64,000 bases of DNA from Lysinibacillus sp. G4S2 (GTDB lineage Bacteria; Bacillota; Bacilli; Bacillales_A; Planococcaceae), in NCBI RefSeq assembly GCF_030348505.1, contig NZ_JAUCFJ010000002.1:3910001-3974000 (forward strand), in the 5' to 3' direction. The notes under the pieces were generated by a model. That model ran no database searches, was not told the origin of the DNA, and saw only the letters and a list, made by a program, of their open reading frames with translations. A program made the translations under genes and the position numbers. Below are positions 54,168-62,749 of this stretch, one piece after another (the first letter of the stretch is position 1; every line of letters starts with the position of its first letter).

Positions 54168-54924
54168 AAAGCTGTTCATACCCCAATTGTTTAGAAATTT
54201 CTGCGGTAGCCTTCTTAAGTTTATCGACGAAGATTTCAACGTTTTCTCCTTGATAATTGGTTTCTAGTCCCGCAATACTCATTGCTGCAACGACTTCTCC
54301 TTTATGATCGTAAATCGGTGCTGCAACAGCAGATGTATAATTTTCTAATTCTGAATGGCTGATTGTATAACCAAGTTCTCTAGCCTGCACAATCGTTTCA
54401 AAAAGCCTTTCCTTTTCTGTAATCGTCCCCATGGCAAACGATTTAAGTTCTACCGATTCAAGATATTCCTTTATGTCTGCATCCGGTAAAAAGGATAATA
54501 CAGCACGAGGGCATGCCCCTGCGTAAAGAGGACTTTTTCTACCAATTGCTGTGTAGAGTCGAACTTTTTGCTTCGTATCTATTTTCTCGATATAAACAGC
54601 ATCGTTACCATCACGAACGATTAAATTAATCGCTTCTTTTACATCATTATGTAACTCATTCATAATTGGATCTGCAATTTTTCGCACATCTAGGCGCATT
54701 GATACTAAATGTCCAAATTTAAGGAAGAGAATACCTAACCTATATTTTGCATCAGTTCCCTTTTCTAAAAATTCCATTTCCTCAAAAGATTTCAACATGC
54801 GGAAAGCAGAGGTTTTAGGGATTCCTGATAACTCAATTACTTCTTGAAATGTCAGTTCAGTATGATCGATAAATAAATTTAATATATCCATAGAACGGAT
54901 AACCGTTTTATTATTATTTGTCAA
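54166..54924 (-). CDS. IclR family regulator (KipR-like)
   Basis: A 252-residue IclR protein: N-terminal winged helix (MDILNLFIDHTELTFQEVIE, GIPKTSAFRMLKSFEEMEF) and a C-terminal effector domain with YAGACPRAVLSFLP and SELENYTSAVAAPIYDHKG. B. subtilis KipR of this family represses the kip/ycs operon, so here it likely controls the divergent pxp genes, perhaps through the TACCGA motif. The frame starts at an ordinary codon with AAGGGGGAGAAAA before it. Confidence 0.9.
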   Translation of the reverse strand: MTNNNKTVIRSMDILNLFIDHTELTFQEVIELSGIPKTSAFRMLKSFEEMEFLEKGTDAKYRLGILFLKFGHLVSMRLDVRKIADPIMNELHNDVKEAINLIVRDGNDAVYIEKIDTKQKVRLYTAIGRKSPLYAGACPRAVLSFLPDADIKEYLESVELKSFAMGTITEKERLFETIVQARELGYTISHSELENYTSAVAAPIYDHKGEVVAAMSIAGLETNYQGENVEIFVDKLKKATAEISKQLGYEQL

Positions 54925-55024
54925 TTTAAGTTTTCTCCCCCTTCTATACTAGATTTAATCTAATCAAAATTTTTTTCTCTTAATTAATAATTATACCTAA
55001 CATCTTACTGTTTTTATATAGCCT

Positions 55025-55245
55025 GGCTCATCACCAAAACGTGTGGTTGATTTCTTTGATAGAAAGAGCTTGTTTTTCTATAAACGCTCAAATAGTTTCG
55101 ATAAAGAGCGATTTTGTTTCGATAAATCTTCAAAGTATTCCTCTGGGCGCTTTGAGCTGTCGCTTCGCTTTCGCACAGAGCAAAGATTCTTGGGGGAGAA
55201 GAGCAAGTAATACAGGGCATCTTTTTTCTAGTAAATCAGGTTGAC
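55025..55245. repeat. Family-1 MITE, left end with rearranged interior
   Basis: GGCTCATCACCAAAACGTGT is intact, but after GGTTGATTTC an unrelated AT-rich insert follows, and then CTGGGCGCTTTGAGCTGTCG and CTTTCGCACAGAGCAAAG return to family-1 sequence. No right terminus is seen. It accounts for most of the 370-base gap between the IclR and MFS genes. Confidence 0.7.
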
Positions 55246-55295
55246 AAAGGAATAAAAAACAGGAGCAGAGAATGGTTGCTTTGCTTCCATGCTCT

Positions 55296-56567
55296 TTACC
55301 CCTGTTTATAATTCTTATTTAAGCTCTGACGTTTTTCCTTCAATAAAATCACTCTAATTAAACCAACGATGGAGAAGATAACTGGCGTGATGAAACCATA
55401 GTAATATCCATCAAATAGATTTCCTGAAGTTGATTGAAAATGATCCAATATATATCCAAAAATGATGGGTAGCAATACAGCACTTAGAAAGCCACCCGTA
55501 TTCGCAATTCCTGAAACAATTCCTGATTCCTCCAGTTTAAAAGATTGACGTACAGCTGCAAAGGTTAATGCACTTGCCCCATATCCAAAGCCAATGATAA
55601 AGAAAATAATAATTAGAAAGAACAAGGAAGGATGCCCATTACATAAAAGGAAAGAAAACCACCCTAATAAAACAATGATATGAACGACAATATACGGTCT
55701 TTTAATTGATTCTAACAGACTTGAAATCCAACTAGCTAGAGGTGCTCCAATAAGTGCCCCGATAAGACCGATCATAATTAGTTGGCTGGCATCTGAACGA
55801 GTCATTTCATACATATTCATCCCATATGGTACTGCCCACGAACTGATAAACCCTACATAACCGCCGACTACCCCAAAATGGCAACAGAATAGAGCCCATG
55901 CTTGCGGATTTGAAAATATTCTTCGTAGTAAAACGGATGTTTTTTCACGTTGCACTTCTGCTGTATCAACTACTTGCTCATCCCCAAAAATTTGTTTTGT
56001 TTTTTTCACAAGTACAAAATAAAGGAGTATGCTACATAAACATAATAGTAGTCCTACTGAAAAAAATGTTACCCTCCAACCAAATAAAAATATCCACGTG
56101 GAGTAAGGTACTGTCGCCAATAAGAAACCAAGACTTCCTGTCATGCCTGCCAGTCCAATTAATCTAACAAATTCCTTTGTATGAAACCATTGGGCCAAAA
56201 TTAGCACCATGTTAACCCATATGGTCGCATCCCCTACCCCAGTTAGTATTCTGGCAAAAAACAGGACGAATTCATGTGTACCCAGACTATAAATAATTGT
56301 CCCTAAACCTGTAAGAGTAGCACCAATAATTAGAAAAAAATCCGGCCCAAATCGATCAGCTAAAATCCCCATCGGAATTTGCAAACTCGTGTAGACAAAA
56401 AATTGTATACTCGTCAATAATCCAATCGTTGATGCTGTTACATTAAAATCTCGCATCAATTGGTCTGTAATCAGTCCTGGGGCGGTTCGTTGACTCGCCA
56501 TTAACAAATAAGTAAATAATACAGAAACAAATACAACCCATCTATATCTGCTATTTTGTTTGTCCAA
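55296..56567 (-). CDS. MFS transporter
   Basis: A 423-residue major facilitator with 12 helices. Seen: the loop GILADRFGPDFFLI after helix 2, a GSLGFLLATVPYS region, and the second-half helices starting LLRRIFSNPQAWALF. The start is TTG after ATAGGAG. Its substrate is not evident; it is next to, but not within, the pxp region and the amino acid operon. A weak hairpin (AAACAGG/CCTGTTT) lies around its stop codon. Confidence 0.88.
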   Translation of the reverse strand: MDKQNSRYRWVVFVSVLFTYLLMASQRTAPGLITDQLMRDFNVTASTIGLLTSIQFFVYTSLQIPMGILADRFGPDFFLIIGATLTGLGTIIYSLGTHEFVLFFARILTGVGDATIWVNMVLILAQWFHTKEFVRLIGLAGMTGSLGFLLATVPYSTWIFLFGWRVTFFSVGLLLCLCSILLYFVLVKKTKQIFGDEQVVDTAEVQREKTSVLLRRIFSNPQAWALFCCHFGVVGGYVGFISSWAVPYGMNMYEMTRSDASQLIMIGLIGALIGAPLASWISSLLESIKRPYIVVHIIVLLGWFSFLLCNGHPSLFFLIIIFFIIGFGYGASALTFAAVRQSFKLEESGIVSGIANTGGFLSAVLLPIIFGYILDHFQSTSGNLFDGYYYGFITPVIFSIVGLIRVILLKEKRQSLNKNYKQG

Positions 56568-56917
56568 TGATTTCTACTCCTATAAGCTTTTACTCTATAT
56601 ATATGAAATACAGGTAACGTTAAAACCTGTTTTTAACAGTAGTTTTATGATTGGAATTTGGCTACAGGTTCAAACAAAGTATAAGCTACCCACAAATACA
56701 ACTCATAGTTTACGCCATACGCATTGTTCCTTATTGTTAGTTTTGTGTAGTGGACATAAAAAAAGCACCCTCCTTAATTGTAACGTCTATTGTACAGGGG
56801 GTGCCTGGTTGTTTATATGCGTTATTTGATTACGGGCTTACGCATAATCTAGCTCTTTCATGTGTTTTGAAAATTAATCGAAATTTAAAGATAGAAAAGA
56901 ACATTATTTCTCTTATT
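56568..56917. other. Spacer between MFS and ald genes
   Basis: The gap holds the ald terminator at 56757 and the MFS promoter region. Several plus-strand open frames here have no ribosome site and are not credible genes. Confidence 0.5.
56757..56803 (-). terminator. Terminator of the ald operon
   Basis: On the minus strand GCACCCCC and GAGGGTGC pair and are followed by seven Ts. It is about 115 bases after the ald stop codon. Confidence 0.8.
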
Positions 56918-58063
56918 CTATTTAACTGCTAACGCCGAAGTTGAATCTGCTGCTAATTCTACTTGTAAATCCGTATATGGTAATCCATGTGCATCAGCTA
57001 CCGCTTTATATACTATTTTTCCATTTACTACGTTTATCCCCTTCGCTAAAACAGGATTATCTAAAGCAGCTTGGCGATAGCCTTTGTTAGCTATTTGCAA
57101 ACCGTATGGAACAGTTACATTTGACAAGCCCATTGTTGAGGTACGCGCGCAAGCACCTGGCATATTCGCAACTGCGTAATGCACAACACCGTATACTTCA
57201 TAAATAGGATTACTATGAGTAGTAATTCGATCAATTGTTTCAATCGAACCCCCTTGATCAACCGCTACATCCACTACAACAGACCCCTTTTGCATCGTTT
57301 GAATCATTTCTTTTGAAACTAATTGTGGTGCACGTGAACCTGGAATTAGCACAGCACCAATTAACAAATCTGCTGTTTTCACTGCTTCAGCGATATTGTA
57401 GGTATTTGATGCAAGAGTACGAACACGTCCTTGGAACATATCATCTATTTGACTTAAGCGTGTAATATTAACGTCTAAAATTGTTACGTTTGCACCTAAT
57501 CCTACTGCCATTTTCGCAGCATTCGTCCCGACAACTCCAGCACCTACAATCACTACATTTCCAGGTGCAACACCAGGAATACCACCTAAGAGAACTCCTT
57601 TGCCTCCTTTGGAATTTTCTAAAAACTGTGCACCAATTTGTACAGACATTCGGCCTGCAACTTCACTCATTGGCGTTAACAACGGTAAGGCACCTGAATC
57701 TAATTGAATTGTTTCATAAGCAATTCCAGTAACTTTACTTTCAAGCAAAGCTTTCGTTAATTCTGGCTCTGGAGCTAAATGTAGGTATGTGTAGAGAATT
57801 AGATTCTCTTTAAAATATTTGTACTCCTCCTGAATCGGCTCCTTCACTTTAATCACCATATCAACATCCCAAGCTTCCTTAGTCGATTTAGTAATTTGAG
57901 CGCCTACATCTAAATAATCTTGATCTGTAAATCCACTACCTAACCCTGCACTCGATTCAATTATTACTTCATGACCACCTTTTTTGTAAGCCACAACACC
58001 TGCTGGAGTAATTCCTACTCGATTTTCATTATTTTTTATTTCTTTAGGTACACCAATTATCAT
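56918..58063 (-). CDS. ald: Alanine dehydrogenase
   Basis: A 381-residue Ald. The N-terminal [20 protein letters not shown] is diagnostic, the NAD-binding motif is [20 protein letters not shown] (near 170), and [20 protein letters not shown] lies near the C-terminus. It oxidises alanine to pyruvate and ammonia with NAD+. Its operon mates, an omega-aminotransferase and an aldehyde dehydrogenase, suggest it regenerates pyruvate for transamination. It has a strong TAGGAGG site, 26 bases after the aldehyde dehydrogenase gene. Confidence 0.95.
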   Translation of the reverse strand: MIIGVPKEIKNNENRVGITPAGVVAYKKGGHEVIIESSAGLGSGFTDQDYLDVGAQITKSTKEAWDVDMVIKVKEPIQEEYKYFKENLILYTYLHLAPEPELTKALLESKVTGIAYETIQLDSGALPLLTPMSEVAGRMSVQIGAQFLENSKGGKGVLLGGIPGVAPGNVVIVGAGVVGTNAAKMAVGLGANVTILDVNITRLSQIDDMFQGRVRTLASNTYNIAEAVKTADLLIGAVLIPGSRAPQLVSKEMIQTMQKGSVVVDVAVDQGGSIETIDRITTHSNPIYEVYGVVHYAVANMPGACARTSTMGLSNVTVPYGLQIANKGYRQAALDNPVLAKGINVVNGKIVYKAVADAHGLPYTDLQVELAADSTSALAVK

Positions 58064-58089
58064 TATATTTCCTCCTACCTATTTTTTTA

Positions 58090-59511
58090 TTAGTTTTGGT
58101 TTATTACTACAAGTTTCATTTCTGTCATTTCCTCAATTGCATACTTCAGCCCTTCTCTTCCCATACCACTTTCCTTTACGCCACCATATGGTAAATGATC
58201 TAAACGGAATGTAGGAATATCATTTATAATGACACCACCTACATGGAGTTTTTGCGTTGCCTGTAAAGCAACATGGATATTATCTGTATAAATACCAGCT
58301 TGCAAACCATATTTGGAGTCATTTACTTGATCAAATGCCTCTTGAATAGATGTAAACTTCATAATAGATACGATTGGTGCGAATACCTCCTGACAGGAAA
58401 CCTTCTGCTCCGATTTTACATTTAATAGTACGGTAGGTTGTAAGATATTCCCTTCAGATTCTCCACCAGTTGCAATAATTGCACCTTGCCCCTTTGCTTC
58501 TTCAATCCAACTTAATGTTCGTTTTACATCTTGTGGACTAATTAAGGCTGAAACATCCGTTGTAGGATCTAGGGGATCACCAAGTTTCAACTCTTTTGTA
58601 GCTGCTACAAATTTATCTACAAACAAATCATACATTTTTTCGTGAACATAGATTCGTTGAACTGAAATACATACCTGCCCTTGGAATGCAAATGCACCGG
58701 AAACGACACGTGGAATTAATTTATCAATATTAACATTTTCGTCGATAATAACAGCCGCATTAGAACCCAATTCAAGCGTTACTTTCTTAAGACCTGCTTG
58801 ATTGCGTATGCCAATACCTACAGCGGGGCTACCTGTAAAAGAAATCTTTTTCACGCGATTATCCGTGACTAATTTGTTACCAATTAAAGAACCTGCACCA
58901 GTAACGATATTTAACGCACCCTTCGGTAATCCTGCCTCTACTAATAATTCACCAATAAAATAGGAAGTTAATGGTGTTTGACTTGCAGGTTTTAATACAA
59001 CTGTGTTACCTGATGCTATTGCTGGCCCTACTTTATGAGCTACTAGATTCATTGGGAAATTAAAAGGTGTAATAGCTGCCACGATGCCTAATGGTTCACG
59101 AACCGTATAGGCAATGCGCCCGTCTCCACCGGGGGCAGCATCCACAGGAATTGTTTCTCCATGTATTCGCTTTGCTTCTTCAGCAGCAAATTTATACGTT
59201 TGAATTGTACGCTGAACTTCAGCTTTGGCGGTTGAAATAGGCTTGGCCGCTTCTAGTGCTATTAGCTCTGCTGCTTCTTCAGCACGTGCTTCTAATAAAG
59301 AAGCTAATTTTTCAAGAATAATCGCACGCTTATACAAAGGCATATTCGCCATCGTTTTACGTGCAGCATCGGCAGCTACTAAAGCTGCTTCTACTTCCTC
59401 GACATTTGCCTTCGGTATTTCTGCAATGACCTCGCTACTATATGGAGAACGTAATTCTGTATACTCTGCTGCTTCCACCCAATCCCCATTGATAAATAAA
59501 TTTTTCCTCAT
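58090..59511 (-). CDS. NAD(P)-dependent aldehyde dehydrogenase
   Basis: A 473-residue ALDH. The general-base glutamate is in VTLELGSNAAVII (near 252) and the nucleophile Cys in FQGQVCISVQR (near 286). PFNFPMNLVAHKVGPA and the GSPAVG motif bind cofactor. The order aminotransferase-ALDH-ald suggests that the aldehyde made from an omega-amino acid is its substrate (for example malonate semialdehyde, succinate semialdehyde or sulfoacetaldehyde). The ELGSNA variant in place of ELGGKN/ELGGKS resembles the lactaldehyde/phosphonoacetaldehyde-type group. Confidence 0.92.
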   Translation of the reverse strand: MRKNLFINGDWVEAAEYTELRSPYSSEVIAEIPKANVEEVEAALVAADAARKTMANMPLYKRAIILEKLASLLEARAEEAAELIALEAAKPISTAKAEVQRTIQTYKFAAEEAKRIHGETIPVDAAPGGDGRIAYTVREPLGIVAAITPFNFPMNLVAHKVGPAIASGNTVVLKPASQTPLTSYFIGELLVEAGLPKGALNIVTGAGSLIGNKLVTDNRVKKISFTGSPAVGIGIRNQAGLKKVTLELGSNAAVIIDENVNIDKLIPRVVSGAFAFQGQVCISVQRIYVHEKMYDLFVDKFVAATKELKLGDPLDPTTDVSALISPQDVKRTLSWIEEAKGQGAIIATGGESEGNILQPTVLLNVKSEQKVSCQEVFAPIVSIMKFTSIQEAFDQVNDSKYGLQAGIYTDNIHVALQATQKLHVGGVIINDIPTFRLDHLPYGGVKESGMGREGLKYAIEEMTEMKLVVINQN

Positions 59512-59533
59512 TATAATTACCTCACCTTTCGTA

Positions 59534-60844
59534 TTACAACTTATTTGCCAACACCTGATTCTCTACTTCTTGAATCGCTTTTTCTAGAATATCCAATAAA
59601 TCTCTTAACTCCTTTTGGCTTATAGATAATGGTGGTGAAAATACAACAATATCTTGAGCATCTAGTACAACAGAGCGACATATTAATCCCAACTTTGCTG
59701 CCTCTGTCACTATTTGCGGAGCGAGGAGTCTTCCTTCATAAGAGATTTCTATACCTGCCATTAAACCTAAACCTCTTGCATCTACAATAAATGGATACTT
59801 CGCTTGTAATACTTTTAACCCCGCTAATAGCTCTTGACCACGAATTTCTGCATTTGCTACTAAATTATCTTTCTCTATAATTTCAATGTTTTTCAACCCA
59901 ACTGCACAGGCCATTGGATGACCACTATAAGTGTATCCATGCAATATAGTTCCTTCTGATAACTCAGAAAATTCTTGGTGTATTTTCTCTGAGATCATTA
60001 CACCACCTAATTGTGCATATCCACTAGTAACACCTTTTGCAAAGCACATCATATCCGGTACCACATTAAAATGTTCCATCGCAAAGAACTTACCAGTCCT
60101 ACCAAATCCTGTGATAACTTCATCAGTTATCATCAAAATACCGTACTCATTACAAATTTCACGAATTTCTTTGAAATAATTATCCGGTGCAACATGCACC
60201 CCACCTGCACCTTGTACTGGCTCGGTGATGAAAGCAGCTATTGTTTCTGGACCTTCAGTTTCAATCAAATCACGTAAAGCCTGTATGGAGAAATGATCTA
60301 CGAATAGAAAATCCGGTGCATTAGAATTTGTAAAATCACGAAATCCTTTTAAACCCGTCGCACTTGTAGCACCGATTGCCACTCCGTGATAAGATCTCGA
60401 TCTTGAGATAATTTTTTTTCGAGAAGTCTCCCCTTTTAATATCCAATAATGACGAGCCAATTTATAGGCACTATCATTGGATTCGGAACCACCGGACGTA
60501 AAAAATGTAGTATTTAAATCACCAGGTGCTAATTCTGCTAACTTTTTTGCTAATAGAATAGCAGGCTCATTACTAAACGTTGCAAAACAAGAACTGAAGG
60601 CTAATTTATCCATTTGTTCCTTCGCTACTTCACCAAGTTCTGTTCTACCATGTCCGATATTCACATTCCAAAGTGAAGACATACCATCAATAACTTTTTT
60701 ACCTGTAATATCATACAGATGAACACCTTTTCCTTCTGTAAAAATAAATACCGGTCCATTTTCCGTCTTTACTGGTGAAGTAGGGTGTAGAAAATGCTTT
60801 TGGTCTAATACTTTAAGTTCTTCAATAGAATAATTTCTCTTCAT
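59534..60844 (-). CDS. Class III (omega) aminotransferase
   Basis: A 436-residue PLP enzyme. GGSESNDSAYKLAR and SRSRSYHGVAIGATSATG bind the phosphate, LMITDEVITGFGRTG holds the conserved Asp, and the PLP lysine is in MCFAKGVTSGY (near 280). These enzymes move amino groups from omega-amino acids such as beta-alanine, taurine or GABA to pyruvate. It is the first gene of the operon and starts after GAGAGGATG. A family-2 element is immediately upstream. Confidence 0.93.
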   Translation of the reverse strand: MKRNYSIEELKVLDQKHFLHPTSPVKTENGPVFIFTEGKGVHLYDITGKKVIDGMSSLWNVNIGHGRTELGEVAKEQMDKLAFSSCFATFSNEPAILLAKKLAELAPGDLNTTFFTSGGSESNDSAYKLARHYWILKGETSRKKIISRSRSYHGVAIGATSATGLKGFRDFTNSNAPDFLFVDHFSIQALRDLIETEGPETIAAFITEPVQGAGGVHVAPDNYFKEIREICNEYGILMITDEVITGFGRTGKFFAMEHFNVVPDMMCFAKGVTSGYAQLGGVMISEKIHQEFSELSEGTILHGYTYSGHPMACAVGLKNIEIIEKDNLVANAEIRGQELLAGLKVLQAKYPFIVDARGLGLMAGIEISYEGRLLAPQIVTEAAKLGLICRSVVLDAQDIVVFSPPLSISQKELRDLLDILEKAIQEVENQVLANKL

Positions 60845-60896
60845 AAAAATACATCCTCTCTTTTAAATGTTTTTAAACAAAACACTCACAATTAAT

Positions 60897-61198
60897 CAAT
60901 TTCGCCTTGGCGTAATTGCGTCCGGATTTTGAATTGTGCTCGCACAATTCATTCCTTTGAAAATCCGTGACATCCGCCGGAGGCTTTAGGCCAACAGATG
61001 TTTTTTGCGCGAAAGCGTAGTGCTAACGCAGCGTCAGCAGCACGATGTTGGTCACTCAGGCGTTTTCACAGGATGTGAAGTTCTTAGCCTGGGTTCCTCT
61101 ATTTCAGTAGGTGTTTGGACACCCACTGAAAAAGTAATCAAAATCGCATTCATCTCACCACCTATAGAGGTGGGAGTCTTCTGCTGAATAAAGATAAA
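60897..61198. repeat. Family-2 structured element, copy E (aminotransferase leader), with insertion
   Basis: The terminal hairpin, GGATTTT/AAAATCC, GAATTGTG/CACAATTC and the conserved core are all present, as is the CCACCT/AGGTGG hairpin and the far arm CTGCTGAATAAAGATAAA. The near arm of the closing helix is broken by a ~115-base insert (about 60987-61101), between GGCTTT and ATTTCAG. That insert contains the same module as the MITE at 5451-5519, itself interrupted by a GCGAAAGCGTAG-type piece. Confidence 0.85.
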
Positions 61199-61224
61199 TA
61201 GTCACGCGATTCAAAAGACGACAT

Positions 61225-61305
61225 TTATAGAAGTTGCAAAGATTGTTGCATTTCTTGTGTCATTTTTAATGCTAGATTTTGTTTTAAATCTAATCCCAAT
61301 TGCAT
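61225..61305 (-). pseudogene. N-terminal fragment of a sigma-54 (rpoN/sigL) gene
   Basis: A 26-residue frame, MQLGLDLKQNLALKMTQEMQ then QSLQLL and a stop, matches the region-I start of sigma-54 (the Gln/Leu-rich activator-interaction segment). AAAGGGTG lies before its ATG. The rest of the sigma-54 gene is absent: 27 bases past the stop the family-2 copy E begins. The remaining sequence to 61418 has no features. Confidence 0.55.
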
Positions 61306-61418
61306 TAAGCCTACACCCTTTTCCCATAACATTCCTAATCATTCAGCTACCCAAACTAGAAGCATTATGAGAGACACTTTATTAGTTTGAAATGGATATT
61401 CCCAAAAGTTAACGATGA

Positions 61419-62672
61419 TTAACTCTCGCTCCACTTAATAATATAATTTGCCAAAACATTCGTTACTTCTACTACGCTATCTAAATGAACACATTCATCT
61501 GGTCCATGCATATTTTCTCCAATTGGCCCAAAGCACAATCCTTGTTTTCCGTAATACTGAGTAAATCGTGCATCATTTCCTCCAGCTCTTCCAACCATTA
61601 TTACTTTTTGTCCCATAACATCTTCTGAATTTTCGATGAATAATTTTACAAAAGGGTTCTCAGGATCTTGGTACCATGGCTCCGTTGACCATCCAAACCA
61701 CTCTATAACAGGTGGATTTTTATCCATCCACTCATCGCCTAAGACAGATTTCATAATCGTGTCTTGTACTAGTTGCTTAATTTCTTCGCGAGTTTCCCCT
61801 GGGATAAAACCAATTCTTCCTTCGAGGATCGCTTCCCCTGGAACTGTCGATACCCAGTCCCCAGCTTTTAGTACACCTAAGTTTAAGTGAACGGACTGTC
61901 CAGACCCCTTTTCAAATAAATCAAACTTAACATTTTTAGCACGCCATTCACTTAATTCATCCAGCGCACTAAGGATTTTCATCATTTTTGAAATAGCATT
62001 TATGCCTTCATGCGCTAAACCAGCATGTGCTGTTCTTCCCTTTACGTACACTCGGAAATACATAATCCCCCCATGACTTATTGTCATATTCAAATTATGT
62101 GGCTCTGTCGAAATGTACCCATCTGTTACGAAGCCCTCCTCCAAACATGCTAAAGCTCCGCCTCCACCACCAGCTTCTTCTTCTATTACTGAATGTAGCT
62201 GAACATCTCCAGCAATTGGATAACCTAAATCAATTAATGTTTTCAATGCGAACCAATTTGAAATAAGTCCTGCTTTCATATCTGCAGAGCCTCGACCGTA
62301 TAACTTGTTTCCAATAATATCTCCACTCCATGGGTCCATCGTCCAATTTGAATATGGTTCTGGAGAAACAACATCTACATGCCCATGAATCGTTAATGAC
62401 TTACCATTGGAGACACCTTTATGTATTCCGATAATATTTTTTCGGTCTTCAAACGGAATACCTGAATCAATAAACGCTTCATGAGCTGAAACCTTCTCAT
62501 ATTTTGGTTCAATCTCATGCAAAATCAAGTTAAGTTCTTCATATTTTTTTTTCATGTATAATTGCATCTCTTGTTCATTACCAACAACGCTTTTTATACG
62601 TACGACATCTTGAATTGTTTTAAATAATTCTTCTTTATTTTCTTCTATATACAGTCGAATTTTTTCTTTCAA
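61419..62672 (-). CDS. M20 family metallopeptidase (ArgE/DapE type)
   Basis: About 417 residues. Metal-binding residues are visible: TIHGHVDVVSPEP (His, then the Asp two residues on), GRGSADMKAG (bridging Asp), VIEEEAGGGG (general-base Glu and metal Glu). These zinc enzymes remove acyl groups from amino acids or cut dipeptides. I prefer the TTG start at 62672 because AAAGGAG is spaced 7 bases before it; an ATG at 62705 would place that site inside the gene. It follows the APC permease gene, suggesting uptake and deacylation of one compound. Confidence 0.9.
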   Translation of the reverse strand: MKEKIRLYIEENKEELFKTIQDVVRIKSVVGNEQEMQLYMKKKYEELNLILHEIEPKYEKVSAHEAFIDSGIPFEDRKNIIGIHKGVSNGKSLTIHGHVDVVSPEPYSNWTMDPWSGDIIGNKLYGRGSADMKAGLISNWFALKTLIDLGYPIAGDVQLHSVIEEEAGGGGGALACLEEGFVTDGYISTEPHNLNMTISHGGIMYFRVYVKGRTAHAGLAHEGINAISKMMKILSALDELSEWRAKNVKFDLFEKGSGQSVHLNLGVLKAGDWVSTVPGEAILEGRIGFIPGETREEIKQLVQDTIMKSVLGDEWMDKNPPVIEWFGWSTEPWYQDPENPFVKLFIENSEDVMGQKVIMVGRAGGNDARFTQYYGKQGLCFGPIGENMHGPDECVHLDSVVEVTNVLANYIIKWSES

Positions 62673-62706
62673 AGCAATCACTCCTTTATTTACTTCTTGT
62701 GTCATT

Positions 62707-62743
62707 AAAAAGAGGAAGATTATCTAAGAGATTCTCATCCTCT
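62707..62743 (-). terminator. Weak terminator hairpin between permease and peptidase
   Basis: On the minus strand AGAGGATGAGA and TCTTCCTCT can pair and are followed by five Ts. It may only partly stop read-through into the peptidase gene. Confidence 0.5.
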
Positions 62744-62749
62744 AAATAG

